Below, in pieces: positions 1 to 9,346 of a stretch of 37,385 nucleotides of DNA. Made by a program: the position numbers and the translations under genes. Origin of the DNA: Pseudomonadota bacterium. GTDB lineage: Bacteria > Pseudomonadota > Gammaproteobacteria > Burkholderiales > Burkholderiaceae_C. Below the pieces are notes generated by a model, which was not told where the DNA came from, made no database searches, and saw only the letters and a list, made by a program, of their open reading frames with translations. The DNA lies in assembly GCA_018241265.1 (NCBI GenBank), contig JAFEEF010000081.1, positions 1-37,385 of the forward strand, written 5' to 3'. The number at the start of each line of letters is the position of its first letter. Position 1 is the first letter of the stretch.

Positions 1-1585
1 CGCGCTTGCACTCGTAGGCCTGCGTGTCGCGCGCGACGATGGTGCGCAGCAGGCGCCGCTTGGCCTCCATTTCCACGGTCGCGAGCAGCCCGGGATTGGA
101 GAAGTGGCTGGAGATGAACACCGTGTGCCGGCCGTTCGACGAATCGCCGAGCTGATTGCGCAGGTAGTAGTCGTTCAGCGCATTCGCCAGCACGACTCTT
201 TGCGGATCCGACGGCGGCAATCCCTCCTTCGCGTCGCCGACCGCGACGGAGCGGTACTTCCACGGCGCCTGCATGTACCGGTCGTTGCGCGGCAGCGCGC
301 GCGAGGTCTCGAGCGACGTCGCCGCAGCCTCCGCTCGGACCGAACCGGTGCGCCGCTTGGCGGGGCGCGACGTCGTGATCCACTCCGGCTCCCAGTCCTT
401 CGAGTAGTTCTTCGGGAACGACAGGCCGATCGACAGGCCGGCGCAGGTCTCGGTTTCGAGCGCGCTGCGGACGCGGCTCTTGATCGACTCGGCGTCCCGC
501 TTCGAGCCGCCCTTGGCATGGGCTTCACCGTGGTAGCGCAAGATGACCTCGAACACCGACAGGCCGTCGTCGCCGAGCGGCGACCTGCCCGCGGCCGGCG
601 TGCCGTCGCCGCGCGGCGCCACGGTGGAGCGGCTGATGAAGCTCGAGACGATGTCGAAGCCCGCATCGCGCAGCGCTCGCGTGATCGCGTCGGGCGAGCG
701 CGGCGTCGAGTCGAACATGATGCGCGCGCTGACGATGGGTTGGTCGTGCCGCGAGAACAGCACGCGCAGCACGCGATCCTTCGTGTCGGAGATCCGGATC
801 GCGTACCCGGCGTTGTGTTCGCGGCGCGCATGGAGTTCGAGCAGCAGGCGTGTCTTGATGTCCTGCGGGAGCACGAGCTTGGCGCGGCGCGACAGGAAGT
901 GCGTGACCTTGCTCGACGCGCCGGCCGGCTGCGGGCCGCGATCGCGCCCGACGTCGCGATCCGAGAAGCCCTCGATGCGCGCGACCGAGCGTATCGCGTC
1001 CACGGTGCTGCCGCGCGCCTGCGCCGACAGGCGGCTGAAGGCCCGCGCCGCATCCTGCAGCGCCGACACCGGCTTCAGCGAAAGCTGGGGCCTGCCGTCG
1101 GCACGCATGATCAGATCGTCGAACAGCACGGCCTTGAGCGCCCAGTCGAGGCGCGCGCGCAGGCCCTCGGTCGTTTCGTCGCTGGATACCGCCGGCGAGA
1201 TCGTCGGATCGAGGATCACGAGCGCCTCGACGTAGTGCACGCCCTCCCGGCGCGGATGCTCCTTCACGTTGCACGACTCGGCCGAAATGACGGCCACGTT
1301 GTGCTCCTTGAGGATCGCGAAGATGTCGTTGACCAGCCCGGGCCGCTCGCGGAACTTGCCGGCGAAACGCCAGACGCGCGACCAATGCTGGAAGTCGATC
1401 GGCGAGACGATCAGCTCGGAGAGCGCATCGGTCGGCTGCCCCGGCGCACGCTCGCCGACGCCATGCTCGAAGAAGCAGCACAGGTGCACCTTCGCTTCCG
1501 GAAACAGTCCGGCGTGGGTGCGATGGAACGACGGTATCTCGATGAACGCACCGTCGAAGCGGCGCGGCAGATCCAGGACATGCAT
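1..1585 (-). CDS. ACT-domain protein of unknown function, 3' end cut by window edge
   Basis: An open frame of 528 codons starts at ATG 1585 and runs off the left edge without a stop. The start is supported by AAAGG seven bases upstream. Residues about 72-122 (core RPGLVNDIFAILKEHNVAVI) look like an ACT ligand-binding fold. Residues about 235-300 (YAIRISDTKDRVLRVLF and what follows) may be a second, diverged ACT-like unit. Near residue 490 a new segment begins with HTVFISSHFSNPGLL, which has the hydrophobic-strand opening of a TIR- or Rossmann-like domain, but it is cut before it can be judged. The gene lies 160 bases downstream of aceA on the same strand, with a GC-rich hairpin between them, so it may be co-transcribed. 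I do not recognise the family. A regulatory role sensing a small ligand is inference from the ACT fold only. Confidence 0.7.
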   Translation of the reverse strand, partial: MHVLDLPRRFDGAFIEIPSFHRTHAGLFPEAKVHLCCFFEHGVGERAPGQPTDALSELIVSPIDFQHWSRVWRFAGKFRERPGLVNDIFAILKEHNVAVISAESCNVKEHPRREGVHYVEALVILDPTISPAVSSDETTEGLRARLDWALKAVLFDDLIMRADGRPQLSLKPVSALQDAARAFSRLSAQARGSTVDAIRSVARIEGFSDRDVGRDRGPQPAGASSKVTHFLSRRAKLVLPQDIKTRLLLELHARREHNAGYAIRISDTKDRVLRVLFSRHDQPIVSARIMFDSTPRSPDAITRALRDAGFDIVSSFISRSTVAPRGDGTPAAGRSPLGDDGLSVFEVILRYHGEAHAKGGSKRDAESIKSRVRSALETETCAGLSIGLSFPKNYSKDWEPEWITTSRPAKRRTGSVRAEAAATSLETSRALPRNDRYMQAPWKYRSVAVGDAKEGLPPSDPQRVVLANALNDYYLRNQLGDSSNGRHTVFISSHFSNPGLLATVEMEAKRRLLRTIVARDTQAYECKR

Positions 1586-1640
1586 GGCGGGCCTTTCAGG
1601 CGCCGCACGTCGGATGCGCGGGCGGCGCCGAGACGTGCAC

Positions 1641-1661
1641 CCGGGCCGGGTGGCGGCCCGG
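1641..1661 (-). terminator. GC-rich hairpin between aceA and the ACT-domain gene
   Basis: A perfect 8-bp inverted repeat (CCGGGCCG at 1641-1648, CGGCCCGG at 1654-1661) encloses a 5-base loop. It lies about 85 bases past the aceA stop and 56 bases before the next start. No T-run follows, so it may be a weak or partial terminator, or an mRNA-stabilising hairpin that sets the ratio of the two genes. Confidence 0.35.
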
Positions 1662-1745
1662 ATGCTGAAAGCAGGCGCACGCGGCTTCTGACCGCATGCG
1701 CCACCCTGGAATCGGCGCCGAGCGCCGGCGGAAGAGGCCCCTTGC

Positions 1746-3041
<1,296 letters not shown>

Positions 3042-3125
3042 GCGGGTACTCCTTGGAGGGGGTTGGACGTAGCGGGAAAAGAAGACATCGACGCCCTCAG
3101 CTTAGCCGCTGCGCCGGACTTGTGT

Positions 3126-3153
3126 CTTATAGATGACTGAAATTTTGATTCAA
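3126..3153 (-). promoter_or_regulatory. candidate sigma-70 promoter of aceA
   Basis: On the minus strand, TTGAAT (3148-3153) and TATAAG (3126-3131) are separated by 16 bases and sit about 85-110 bases upstream of the aceA start. The surrounding 100 bases are clearly AT-richer than the rest of the window, as expected for a promoter. The rest of the 296-base gap between aceA and the next gene holds only the palindromes listed separately and a short run of 10-base repeats. Confidence 0.45.
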
Positions 3154-3193
3154 TCGAAACAACGACTTATGAGATAGATTTCGTGATACGAAA
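3143..3193. promoter_or_regulatory. two palindromes upstream of aceA, candidate operators
   Basis: One palindrome, TTTCG-TGATA-CGAAA, occupies 3179-3193 and is perfect in its arms. A second, imperfect one (TTTTGAT-tca-ATCGAAA, 3143-3159) overlaps the proposed -35 element. Both end in CGAAA, which suggests repeated sites for one regulator of the glyoxylate bypass. The regulator is not encoded nearby. Confidence 0.35.
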
Positions 3194-3337
3194 CTGACAT
3201 TGCCAACGTGAAAGTTCATGCGGCAGCGCAGCAAGGCTCCAGTTCAGCATGTGAAAAGGCAGCGTGCGATCGTGAAATCGAAGCGGTCCGGACGACCGCG
3301 CGGAAACGTCGCAACGCTTAGCGACGCTGGGCAACGC

Positions 3338-4045
3338 TCAGGCAGCGCTGCCGAGCCAGCGCCCATAGAGCGCCGCGGCGAGCCGCTGCTGCGCCGGCAG
3401 CGCCGTCGCGGCTTCCGCCAGCATCGCCGGCCCCGACTGCACGGAGGCGACCTCGCGCTGCCAGCGCAGGAAGGTCGGATCGACCGACGCGGCCCATGCC
3501 GCCAGCTTGGCCGCATCGAGTTCGACGTGGAACTGCATCGCCAGATGCGGGCCGATCGCGAAGGCCTGGTGCGGGCAGTCGGGACTGGTGGCGAGCGGGA
3601 CCGAACCCGGCGGCAACTCGAAGGCTTCCGAGTGCCAGTGGTAGACGGTGCGCTCGCGCGCCTCGCCGAACCAGGCACGCGCCTCGTCGTTGTCGAGCAG
3701 TTGCATCGGACGCCAGCCGATCTCGGGCCGCGGTGACGCCTGCACCCGCGCACCGAGCGCCCGCGCCATGAGCTGGCCGCCGAGGCAATGTCCGATCACC
3801 GGCACGCCGGCGGCCACCGCCTGGCGGATCAGGTCTTCCGAACGCCGCAATGACGGCAGATCGTCGTTCGCGCTCATCTCGCCGCCGAGCACCGCCAGCG
3901 CTCCGTAGCCGGAAATGCGTTCCGGATAAACCTGACCGGCCTCGCTGTCGCGCACCTCGAACGGCACGCCCTGCTGCTCGAGCCAGGTGCGCAGGTAGGC
4001 CGGATGGTCGAGCGTGAGGTTCTGCAGGACGAGGACGGTCTTCAT
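3338..4045 (-). CDS. class I glutamine amidotransferase (GMP-synthase-like GATase1)
   Basis: This stand-alone GATase1 protein of 235 residues has the full triad: Cys87 in GHCLGGQ, and His173 and Glu175 in FHVE. The oxyanion-strand motif AVLGGEMSAND is at about residues 51-60. Stand-alone proteins of this type hydrolyse glutamine or gamma-glutamyl compounds, but the exact substrate cannot be read from sequence. The gene is divergent from the ureohydrolase gene, with 74 bases between the two starts, which suggests a shared control region. Given the polyamine cluster close by, hydrolysis of a gamma-glutamyl amine is a reasonable guess, but it remains inference. No strong ribosome-binding site precedes ATG 4045. 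Confidence 0.85.
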   Translation of the reverse strand: MKTVLVLQNLTLDHPAYLRTWLEQQGVPFEVRDSEAGQVYPERISGYGALAVLGGEMSANDDLPSLRRSEDLIRQAVAAGVPVIGHCLGGQLMARALGARVQASPRPEIGWRPMQLLDNDEARAWFGEARERTVYHWHSEAFELPPGSVPLATSPDCPHQAFAIGPHLAMQFHVELDAAKLAAWAASVDPTFLRWQREVASVQSGPAMLAEAATALPAQQRLAAALYGRWLGSAA

Positions 4046-4093
4046 CGGGTGGATGCGGCAGCAGGCCAGGCGATCGAGGCGCGGCCTCTATCA

Positions 4094-4110
4094 TCGGGCA
4101 CGCTGCCCGA
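4094..4110 (+). promoter_or_regulatory. hairpin or operator directly before the ureohydrolase start
   Basis: A perfect 7-bp inverted repeat (TCGGGCA, loop CGC, TGCCCGA) ends nine bases before ATG 4120, where a Shine-Dalgarno sequence would be expected and none is seen. In RNA it would fold into a tight hairpin next to the start codon. In DNA it could be an operator in the 74-base divergent gap. Confidence 0.35.
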
Positions 4111-4119
4111 GCGCACCCG

Positions 4120-5052
4120 ATGACGAGCTTTGCCTTCCTGTCGAACAACGCCTTCCTGAAGGCGCCGCCCGCCGGCGACGACACGCCCTATGCGATCGCG
4201 GGCATCGCCTGGGACGGCGCCGTGACGAACCGGCCGGGTGCACGCTTCGGCCCACGGGCGATCCGCGAGGCCAGCCACATGCTGTGCGACGGCATCCATC
4301 CGCATTTCGACATCGGCCTCGACGGCCGGCTGGGCGATGCGGGCGACCTCGCGCTGCCCAACACCAGCCTGACCGCGATGCGCAGCGCGATGATGCCGCT
4401 CGTGGCGCCGCTGATCCGGCGTCATCACATGGCCTGGCTCGGCGGCGATCACTCGATCACCTTGCCGCTGCTGCGCGCATATCGTGAGGAGCTGGGCAGG
4501 CCGCTCGCGGTCATCCACTTCGATGCCCACTGCGACACCTGGACCGACCACTTCGGTGAGCCGAGCGGCCACGGCACCTGGGTCTACGAAGCGATCACCG
4601 AAGGACTGGCGGTTCCGTCCTGCTTCACGCAGATCGGCATCCGCTCGGCGGGCGTCAGGGAGGCACGCGACTACGTGCAGACGCAAGGCGGCCAGATCTA
4701 CACGGCACGTGCCTTGCGCGGCCTGGAGAGCCCGACGCAGCTTGCGCCGGTGATCGACGCGATCCGCCAGCGCCTGGCCGCGCACGGCAACCCGCCGGTC
4801 TACCTGAGCCTCGACATCGACTGCCTCGACCCGGCGTACGCGCCGGGCACCGGTACGCCCGAGCCGGGCGGCCTGACGACCAGCCAGGTCCTCACGCTGA
4901 TCGAAGAGCTCGCCGACCTGCCGTTCGTCGGCATGGACTGCGTCGAGGTCGCCCCGCCCTACGACCATGCCGAACTGAGCAGCCAGGCGGCGGCGCACTT
5001 CGTGTGGACCTATCTGTGCGCGCGGGTCTCGGGAGACGCCCACAAGCGGTGA
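4120..5052 (+). CDS. speB: agmatinase-family ureohydrolase (agmatinase or guanidinobutyrase)
   Basis: This is a manganese-dependent ureohydrolase of the arginase/agmatinase family, 310 residues. Metal ligands are visible in all the expected places: His111 in GGDHS (108-112), the cluster DAHCD (135-139), and Asp232/Asp234 in SLDIDCLDP (230-238), followed by the loop TGTPEPGG (244-251). Agmatinase converts agmatine to putrescine and urea; the closely related guanidinobutyrase converts 4-guanidinobutyrate to GABA and urea. Either product would feed the polyamine/GABA cluster that starts 2.9 kb downstream on the same strand. The choice between the two substrates cannot be settled by eye. The end is 30 bases from the convergent asparagine synthetase gene, and two short GC hairpins (5053-5067 and 5078-5092) fill the gap. 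Confidence 0.88.
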   Translation: MTSFAFLSNNAFLKAPPAGDDTPYAIAGIAWDGAVTNRPGARFGPRAIREASHMLCDGIHPHFDIGLDGRLGDAGDLALPNTSLTAMRSAMMPLVAPLIRRHHMAWLGGDHSITLPLLRAYREELGRPLAVIHFDAHCDTWTDHFGEPSGHGTWVYEAITEGLAVPSCFTQIGIRSAGVREARDYVQTQGGQIYTARALRGLESPTQLAPVIDAIRQRLAAHGNPPVYLSLDIDCLDPAYAPGTGTPEPGGLTTSQVLTLIEELADLPFVGMDCVEVAPPYDHAELSSQAAAHFVWTYLCARVSGDAHKR

Positions 5053-5082
5053 GCCGCCTCGAGCGGCATGCGCGCGCCGCGG

Positions 5083-7092
5083 CTATGCCGCGAGCCCTCC
5101 CTGGCTCGCGACGCGGATGCGCAAATCGCGGGACTCCACCGAGTCCGACAAGTTTTGATGCTGCAGCCAGGTCTGGAGCATCAGCACGGCCCACAGCCGC
5201 ACGCCGAAATCCCTGCTGCCTGCGAGGTGCTGCTGCCAGGTCAGGCTGACCATCCGCTCGTCCAGGAAGCCCGCCGCGCGGATGGCTTCGGGCGCCAGCA
5301 GCGCTTCGGCCCAGTCGCGCAGCTCATTCCTCAACCAGCGGTCGACAGGGATCGCGAACCCTTGCTTCGGGCGATCGAACAGGGCCATCGGAACGAAGCG
5401 CTGCAGCACGTCGCGCACGACCTTCTTGCCTAGGTTTCCGGCGATCTTGTAGCGCAGCGGCAGTCGCCAGGCGAACTCCGCCACCCGATGGTCCAGGAAT
5501 GGCGCGCGGGTCTCCAGCGAGGCGGCCATGGCGGCGCGATCGACCTTGACGAGGATGTCGTCGGTCATGTACGTGAGGGCGTCCAGTGCCATGATCCGCG
5601 ACACCGGATCGGCCGCCTCCGGCCAATCGGACGGCGTATTGAGCAAAACCGTCGCGGCTTGCGAACCGGGAACCAGGATCTGCGTGTCTGTCCACGCCGC
5701 CGACAAGGCCAGGTGGAGTTGGTCCATCGACCGGACGTCGCACAGATGCTCGGCCAGCTTGTGCAGCTTGTCGCCCACCAGCAGGCGCGACCCGAGGTGG
5801 CGCGTGACCGGCTGCAGGATTCGATTCCAGCCGTCGATGGACACGCCGCGCAACAGCCGCGCCGCCAGGTTTCGCAGCGCATACGGCGTCCGACGCAGCC
5901 CGCCCCAGACCAGCGGCAGCATGGCATAGCGGCTGTAGCCGCCGAACAACTCGTCGCCGCCGTCGCCCGTCAGAGCGACCGTGACATGCTGCCGGGCCAG
6001 CGACATGACCAGCGACGTCGGTAGCTGGGAGCTGTCCGCGAACGGCTCGTCATAGATCTGCGGCATCCGCGGTATCGACGCGATGACGTCTTCCGAGGTC
6101 ATCAGCAATTCGGTGTGCCGGGTTCCGAGGTGGCGCGCGATTTCGGCCGCGAACGCGGACTCGTCGTACGCCGCATCGAGGAAGCCGATGCTGTAGGTGT
6201 GGATGGGTACGTCCGACTGCGCCTGCATCAGCGCGACGATCGTCGACGAGTCGATGCCGCCGGACAGCAGCGCCCCCAGTGGCACGTCCGACAGCATCTG
6301 GCCGCGTACGGATGTCCGCAGCCGGTGTTCGAACTCGGTCGCCGCATCCTCAGCGGACCCGTCGAATGGATCGCGCCGGCCGGACTCGATCGCCTGCTCG
6401 AGCGACCAATATTCCGCCGGCTCGGCGCCGCGACCACCGATGCCGGTCCGCAGGATCGTCGAAGGCGACAGCTTGCGTATGCCTTTCCAGATCGACCTCG
6501 GCGTCGGGATGTAGCCGTAGCGCATGAACAGTGCCACCGCGTCCCTGTCGATCTCGCGCTGGAACTTCGGATGCACCGTCAATGCCTTCAGCTCCGAGCC
6601 GAAGATGAAGGCATTGCCGTGCCAGCCGTAATAGAGCGGCTTCTCACCGAAGCGATCGCGCGCCAGCGCGATCTCACGGTCGCGCCGATCCCACAGCGCC
6701 AGCGCGAACATGCCGAGGCACGCCTGCAGCGCACGCTCGAGACCCCACGCGTCGACGCACGCGAGCAGCGTCTCGGTGTCGGAATGGCCGCGCCATGCAG
6801 GCGCCATGCCCGATACGGTCAACGTGCGCCGCAATTCGAGGTGGTTGTAGATCTCGCCGTTGAAGACGATCACGTACCGTCCGGACGCAGAGTGCATCGG
6901 CTGATGCCCTGCGGCCGATGTGTCGATGATCGCCAGCCGCCGATGGCCGAGGGCAACACCCACGGAGCTGTCGACCCAGACGTCGGCGTCGTCGGGGCCG
7001 CGGTGCCGCACCTGCGAGGCCATGGTCACAGCCACATCGGCCAGGCCCATCGCGCTCGAACCCGCCTGGAGGAATCCCACCAATCCACACAT
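5083..7092 (-). CDS. asnB: asparagine synthase (glutamine-hydrolysing)
   Basis: This ATP-dependent enzyme transfers glutamine-derived ammonia to aspartate or to a related carboxylate. I place the start at ATG 7092, so that Cys2 (MCGLVGF) is the N-terminal nucleophile of the class II glutaminase domain; a longer reading frame to 7209 would bury it. The glutaminase domain shows RHRGPDD (29-35) and FNGEIYNH (77-84). The synthetase domain shows the pyrophosphatase loop LSGGIDSS (276-283) and GDGGDELFGGY near residue 380. The length of 669 residues fits the bacterial AsnB group, which includes members acting on cell-surface or secondary-metabolite substrates. No partner genes flank it, so the simplest reading is asparagine synthesis. 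No good Shine-Dalgarno is seen. Confidence 0.9.
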   Translation of the reverse strand: MCGLVGFLQAGSSAMGLADVAVTMASQVRHRGPDDADVWVDSSVGVALGHRRLAIIDTSAAGHQPMHSASGRYVIVFNGEIYNHLELRRTLTVSGMAPAWRGHSDTETLLACVDAWGLERALQACLGMFALALWDRRDREIALARDRFGEKPLYYGWHGNAFIFGSELKALTVHPKFQREIDRDAVALFMRYGYIPTPRSIWKGIRKLSPSTILRTGIGGRGAEPAEYWSLEQAIESGRRDPFDGSAEDAATEFEHRLRTSVRGQMLSDVPLGALLSGGIDSSTIVALMQAQSDVPIHTYSIGFLDAAYDESAFAAEIARHLGTRHTELLMTSEDVIASIPRMPQIYDEPFADSSQLPTSLVMSLARQHVTVALTGDGGDELFGGYSRYAMLPLVWGGLRRTPYALRNLAARLLRGVSIDGWNRILQPVTRHLGSRLLVGDKLHKLAEHLCDVRSMDQLHLALSAAWTDTQILVPGSQAATVLLNTPSDWPEAADPVSRIMALDALTYMTDDILVKVDRAAMAASLETRAPFLDHRVAEFAWRLPLRYKIAGNLGKKVVRDVLQRFVPMALFDRPKQGFAIPVDRWLRNELRDWAEALLAPEAIRAAGFLDERMVSLTWQQHLAGSRDFGVRLWAVLMLQTWLQHQNLSDSVESRDLRIRVASQGGLAA

Positions 7093-7103
7093 CGGACAGA
7101 CTA

Positions 7104-7118
7104 GATTCTTTGCGAATC
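7104..7118. promoter_or_regulatory. palindrome just upstream of asnB
   Basis: A perfect palindrome with arms GATTC and GAATC around five bases ends 12 bases before the asnB start. On the minus strand TTGAGT and TAGTCT with an 18-base spacer overlap it and may be a weak promoter, which would make asnB nearly leaderless and the palindrome an operator. Confidence 0.3.
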
Positions 7119-7278
7119 TTGACTCAAGTTGACCGAATCGACGAACACCCCTCGCAGATACTGCGGAGAGCGTCATCGCGCACTGTGCATCACATGAACC
7201 AGTGATCATAACTTGTTACATGATTGGATTGCATGAAGATCCGTCAATTCATTTGAAGATGCGCGAAGCCGACCTTGC

Positions 7279-7758
7279 CTATACCGGCAGCGCTGTCGTT
7301 CGCTTGACCGTCCTCAGCACCAGCAACGAGTTCGACCGCACGACACCCGGCAACCGGGTCAGAACCTCGGAATGGAAGCGCTCCAGGTCCTCCGCGTCCT
7401 GGTAGACGAAGCGGATCAGGTAGTCGTTCGAGCCGGCCAGATAGAAGCAGTCGAGCACTTCGGGCTCGTCGCGCACTGCGCGTTCGAAGGCTTCGAGCTG
7501 CGACGGCGTCGTGCTGGCGAGATTGATGATGGTGTAGCTGATGCCGTAGCGGCCGACCGCCTTCGGATCGACGATCGCGACATAGCCGGCCAGCACACCT
7601 GCATCCTCGAGCGCCTTGACGCGCCGGAGGCAGGCCGAGGGCGACAGGTGCACGCGCTGCGCGAGGTCCTGGTTGGACAACCTCCCGGACTGCTGCAGTT
7701 CGCGCAGGATGCCCTTGTCGATCGCATCAAGTTTCACGTCGACCCGTTGACTTGGCAT
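7279..7758 (-). CDS. Lrp/AsnC-family transcriptional regulator
   Basis: This is a 159-residue leucine-responsive-type regulator. The N-terminal helix-turn-helix covers residues about 27-50 (LSNQDLAQRVHLSPSACLRR), and the C-terminal effector-binding RAM/ACT-like domain runs from about 70 to 150. Such proteins form octamers or higher forms and sense amino acids. The gene is divergent from the aminotransferase gene at 7919, with a 160-base gap holding a palindromic site. Regulation of the omega-amino-acid aminotransferase and the cluster behind it is therefore likely, by analogy with other Lrp-type regulators next to their target genes. The asnB gene on the same strand starts only 187 bases downstream and could be a second target. 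Confidence 0.93.
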   Translation of the reverse strand: MPSQRVDVKLDAIDKGILRELQQSGRLSNQDLAQRVHLSPSACLRRVKALEDAGVLAGYVAIVDPKAVGRYGISYTIINLASTTPSQLEAFERAVRDEPEVLDCFYLAGSNDYLIRFVYQDAEDLERFHSEVLTRLPGVVRSNSLLVLRTVKRTTALPV

Positions 7759-7781
7759 TGGATTCTCTTTGTCATGTCGAT

Positions 7782-7801
7782 TGCGGCATCATATTGCAGC
7801 A
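7782..7801. promoter_or_regulatory. candidate Lrp-type operator between lrp-like gene and apt
   Basis: TGCGGCA and TGCAGCA flank an AT-rich six-base centre (TCATAT), giving an imperfect palindrome with the GC-arm/AT-core style of Lrp/AsnC sites. It lies 24 bases from the regulator start, within the likely promoter, and about 120 bases from the start of the divergent aminotransferase gene. Confidence 0.35.
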
Positions 7802-7918
7802 CTGCGGGCCAACCCTGGGCGCAAGCGCAAGCACATTGCGCCTTACCCGGCCTAGACTCGATGGCTCTGAAATCACGCCCGCGTGCGTGACTTCCCCAGC
7901 CCAACCGAAGGAACCCCC

Positions 7919-9283
7919 ATGCACAAGGATCTGGACCCCGCCACCCTGGCCGCGCAAGCCGGCGCGCCGTCGGCCCCGCAGTCGGGCATGGAGGCCTTCT
8001 GGTTGCCGTTCACCGCGGCGCGCCAGTTCCGCCAGGAGCCGCGCCTCTTGTCCAAGGCCTCCGGCATGCACTACTGGACGCCCGAAGGCCGCCAGGTCCT
8101 CGACGGCTGTGCCGGCCTCTGGTGCGTCAACGCCGGCCATGCGCGGACCAAGATCGTGCAGGCGATCGCCGAGCAGGCGGCCGAGCTGGACTTCGCGCCG
8201 CCGTTCAACATGGGCCATCCGAAGGCGTTCGAGCTGGCCGAGAAGCTGGTCAAGCTGACGCCGCCGGACCTGAACCGCGTCTTCTATACGAACTCCGGCT
8301 CCGAGGCGGTCGATACCGCGTTGAAGATGGCGATCGGCTACCACCGCATGCGCGGCGACGGCGCGCGCACCCGCGTGATCGGCCGCGAGCGCGGCTATCA
8401 CGGCGTCAACTTCGGCGGCATCTCGGTCGGCGGCATGGTCGGCAACCGCAAGATCTACGGGCCGATGCTGCCCGGCGTCGACCACCTGCGCCATACCCAC
8501 GACCTGACCAAGAACGCGTTCACGCGCGGCCAGCCGCAGCATGGCGCCGAATTGGCCGACGACCTCGAGCGCCTGGTCGCGCTGCACGATGCGTCGACGA
8601 TCGCCGCGGTGATCGTCGAGCCGATGGCCGGCTCGACCGGCGTACTGCTGCCGCCCAAGGGCTACCTCGACCGGCTGCGCGCGATCTGCGACAAGCACGG
8701 CATCCTCCTGATCTTCGACGAGGTCATCACCGGCTTCGGGCGCCTCGGCTCGCCGTTCGCGGCGACGCACTACGGCGTCACGCCCGACCTGATGACGGTC
8801 GCCAAGGGCATCACCAACGGCTGCGTGCCGATGGGCGCGGTGTTCGCGAAGCAGGCGATCCACGATGCGTTCATGAGCGGTCCGGAGCACGTCGTCGAGT
8901 TCCCGCACGGCTATACCTACTCGGCGCACCCGCTGGCCTGCGCGGCGTCGCTCGCGACGCTCGAGACCTATGCCGACGAGGGCCTCCTGACGCGTGCCGC
9001 GACGATGGCGCCTACGTTCGAGAACGCGGTGCACTCGCTGCAAGGCCTGCCGAACGTGATCGACGTGCGCAACACCGGTCTCGTCGCCGCGGTCGAGCTG
9101 ACCCCCATCGCCGGCCAGCCGGGCAAGCGCGGCTTCGACGTCTTCGTCGAGTGCTTCCAGCGCGGCGTGCTGGTGCGCGTGACCGGCGACATCATCGCGA
9201 TGTCGCCGCCGCTGATCGTCGAGGCCGCGCACATCGACCAGATGGTCAGCACGCTGGCCGACGTGATCAAGGCCAAGGCCTGA
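7919..9283 (+). CDS. omega-amino acid:pyruvate (beta-alanine/GABA) aminotransferase
   Basis: This is a class III PLP-dependent aminotransferase of 454 residues. ATG 7919 is chosen because AAGGA lies six bases upstream and the conserved N-terminus starts there; an in-frame ATG 12 codons earlier is less likely. Visible marks are NSGSEA (125-130, cofactor phosphate), FDEVITGFGR (266-275, with the Asp that pairs with the pyridine nitrogen) and the Schiff-base Lys296 in TVAKGITNG. The closest familiar group is beta-alanine:pyruvate aminotransferase, which also accepts GABA and other omega-amines. In this cluster it could convert GABA from the putrescine routes to succinic semialdehyde, or beta-alanine from spermine/spermidine breakdown to malonic semialdehyde. 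No semialdehyde dehydrogenase dedicated to that step is evident apart from the gene at 20062. Confidence 0.9.
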   Translation: MHKDLDPATLAAQAGAPSAPQSGMEAFWLPFTAARQFRQEPRLLSKASGMHYWTPEGRQVLDGCAGLWCVNAGHARTKIVQAIAEQAAELDFAPPFNMGHPKAFELAEKLVKLTPPDLNRVFYTNSGSEAVDTALKMAIGYHRMRGDGARTRVIGRERGYHGVNFGGISVGGMVGNRKIYGPMLPGVDHLRHTHDLTKNAFTRGQPQHGAELADDLERLVALHDASTIAAVIVEPMAGSTGVLLPPKGYLDRLRAICDKHGILLIFDEVITGFGRLGSPFAATHYGVTPDLMTVAKGITNGCVPMGAVFAKQAIHDAFMSGPEHVVEFPHGYTYSAHPLACAASLATLETYADEGLLTRAATMAPTFENAVHSLQGLPNVIDVRNTGLVAAVELTPIAGQPGKRGFDVFVECFQRGVLVRVTGDIIAMSPPLIVEAAHIDQMVSTLADVIKAKA

Positions 9284-9346
9284 CCGGCGCTGTTCGGACA
9301 CCGCCGTACCCAGCCCTCACGAAAAGGCCTGCCTAGCGCACACCGT

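Noticed and set aside
7093-7209. 39-residue N-terminal extension of asparagine synthetase
   Set aside because: The glutaminase domain needs Cys as residue 2; the extension would block the nucleophile and contains no conserved sequence.
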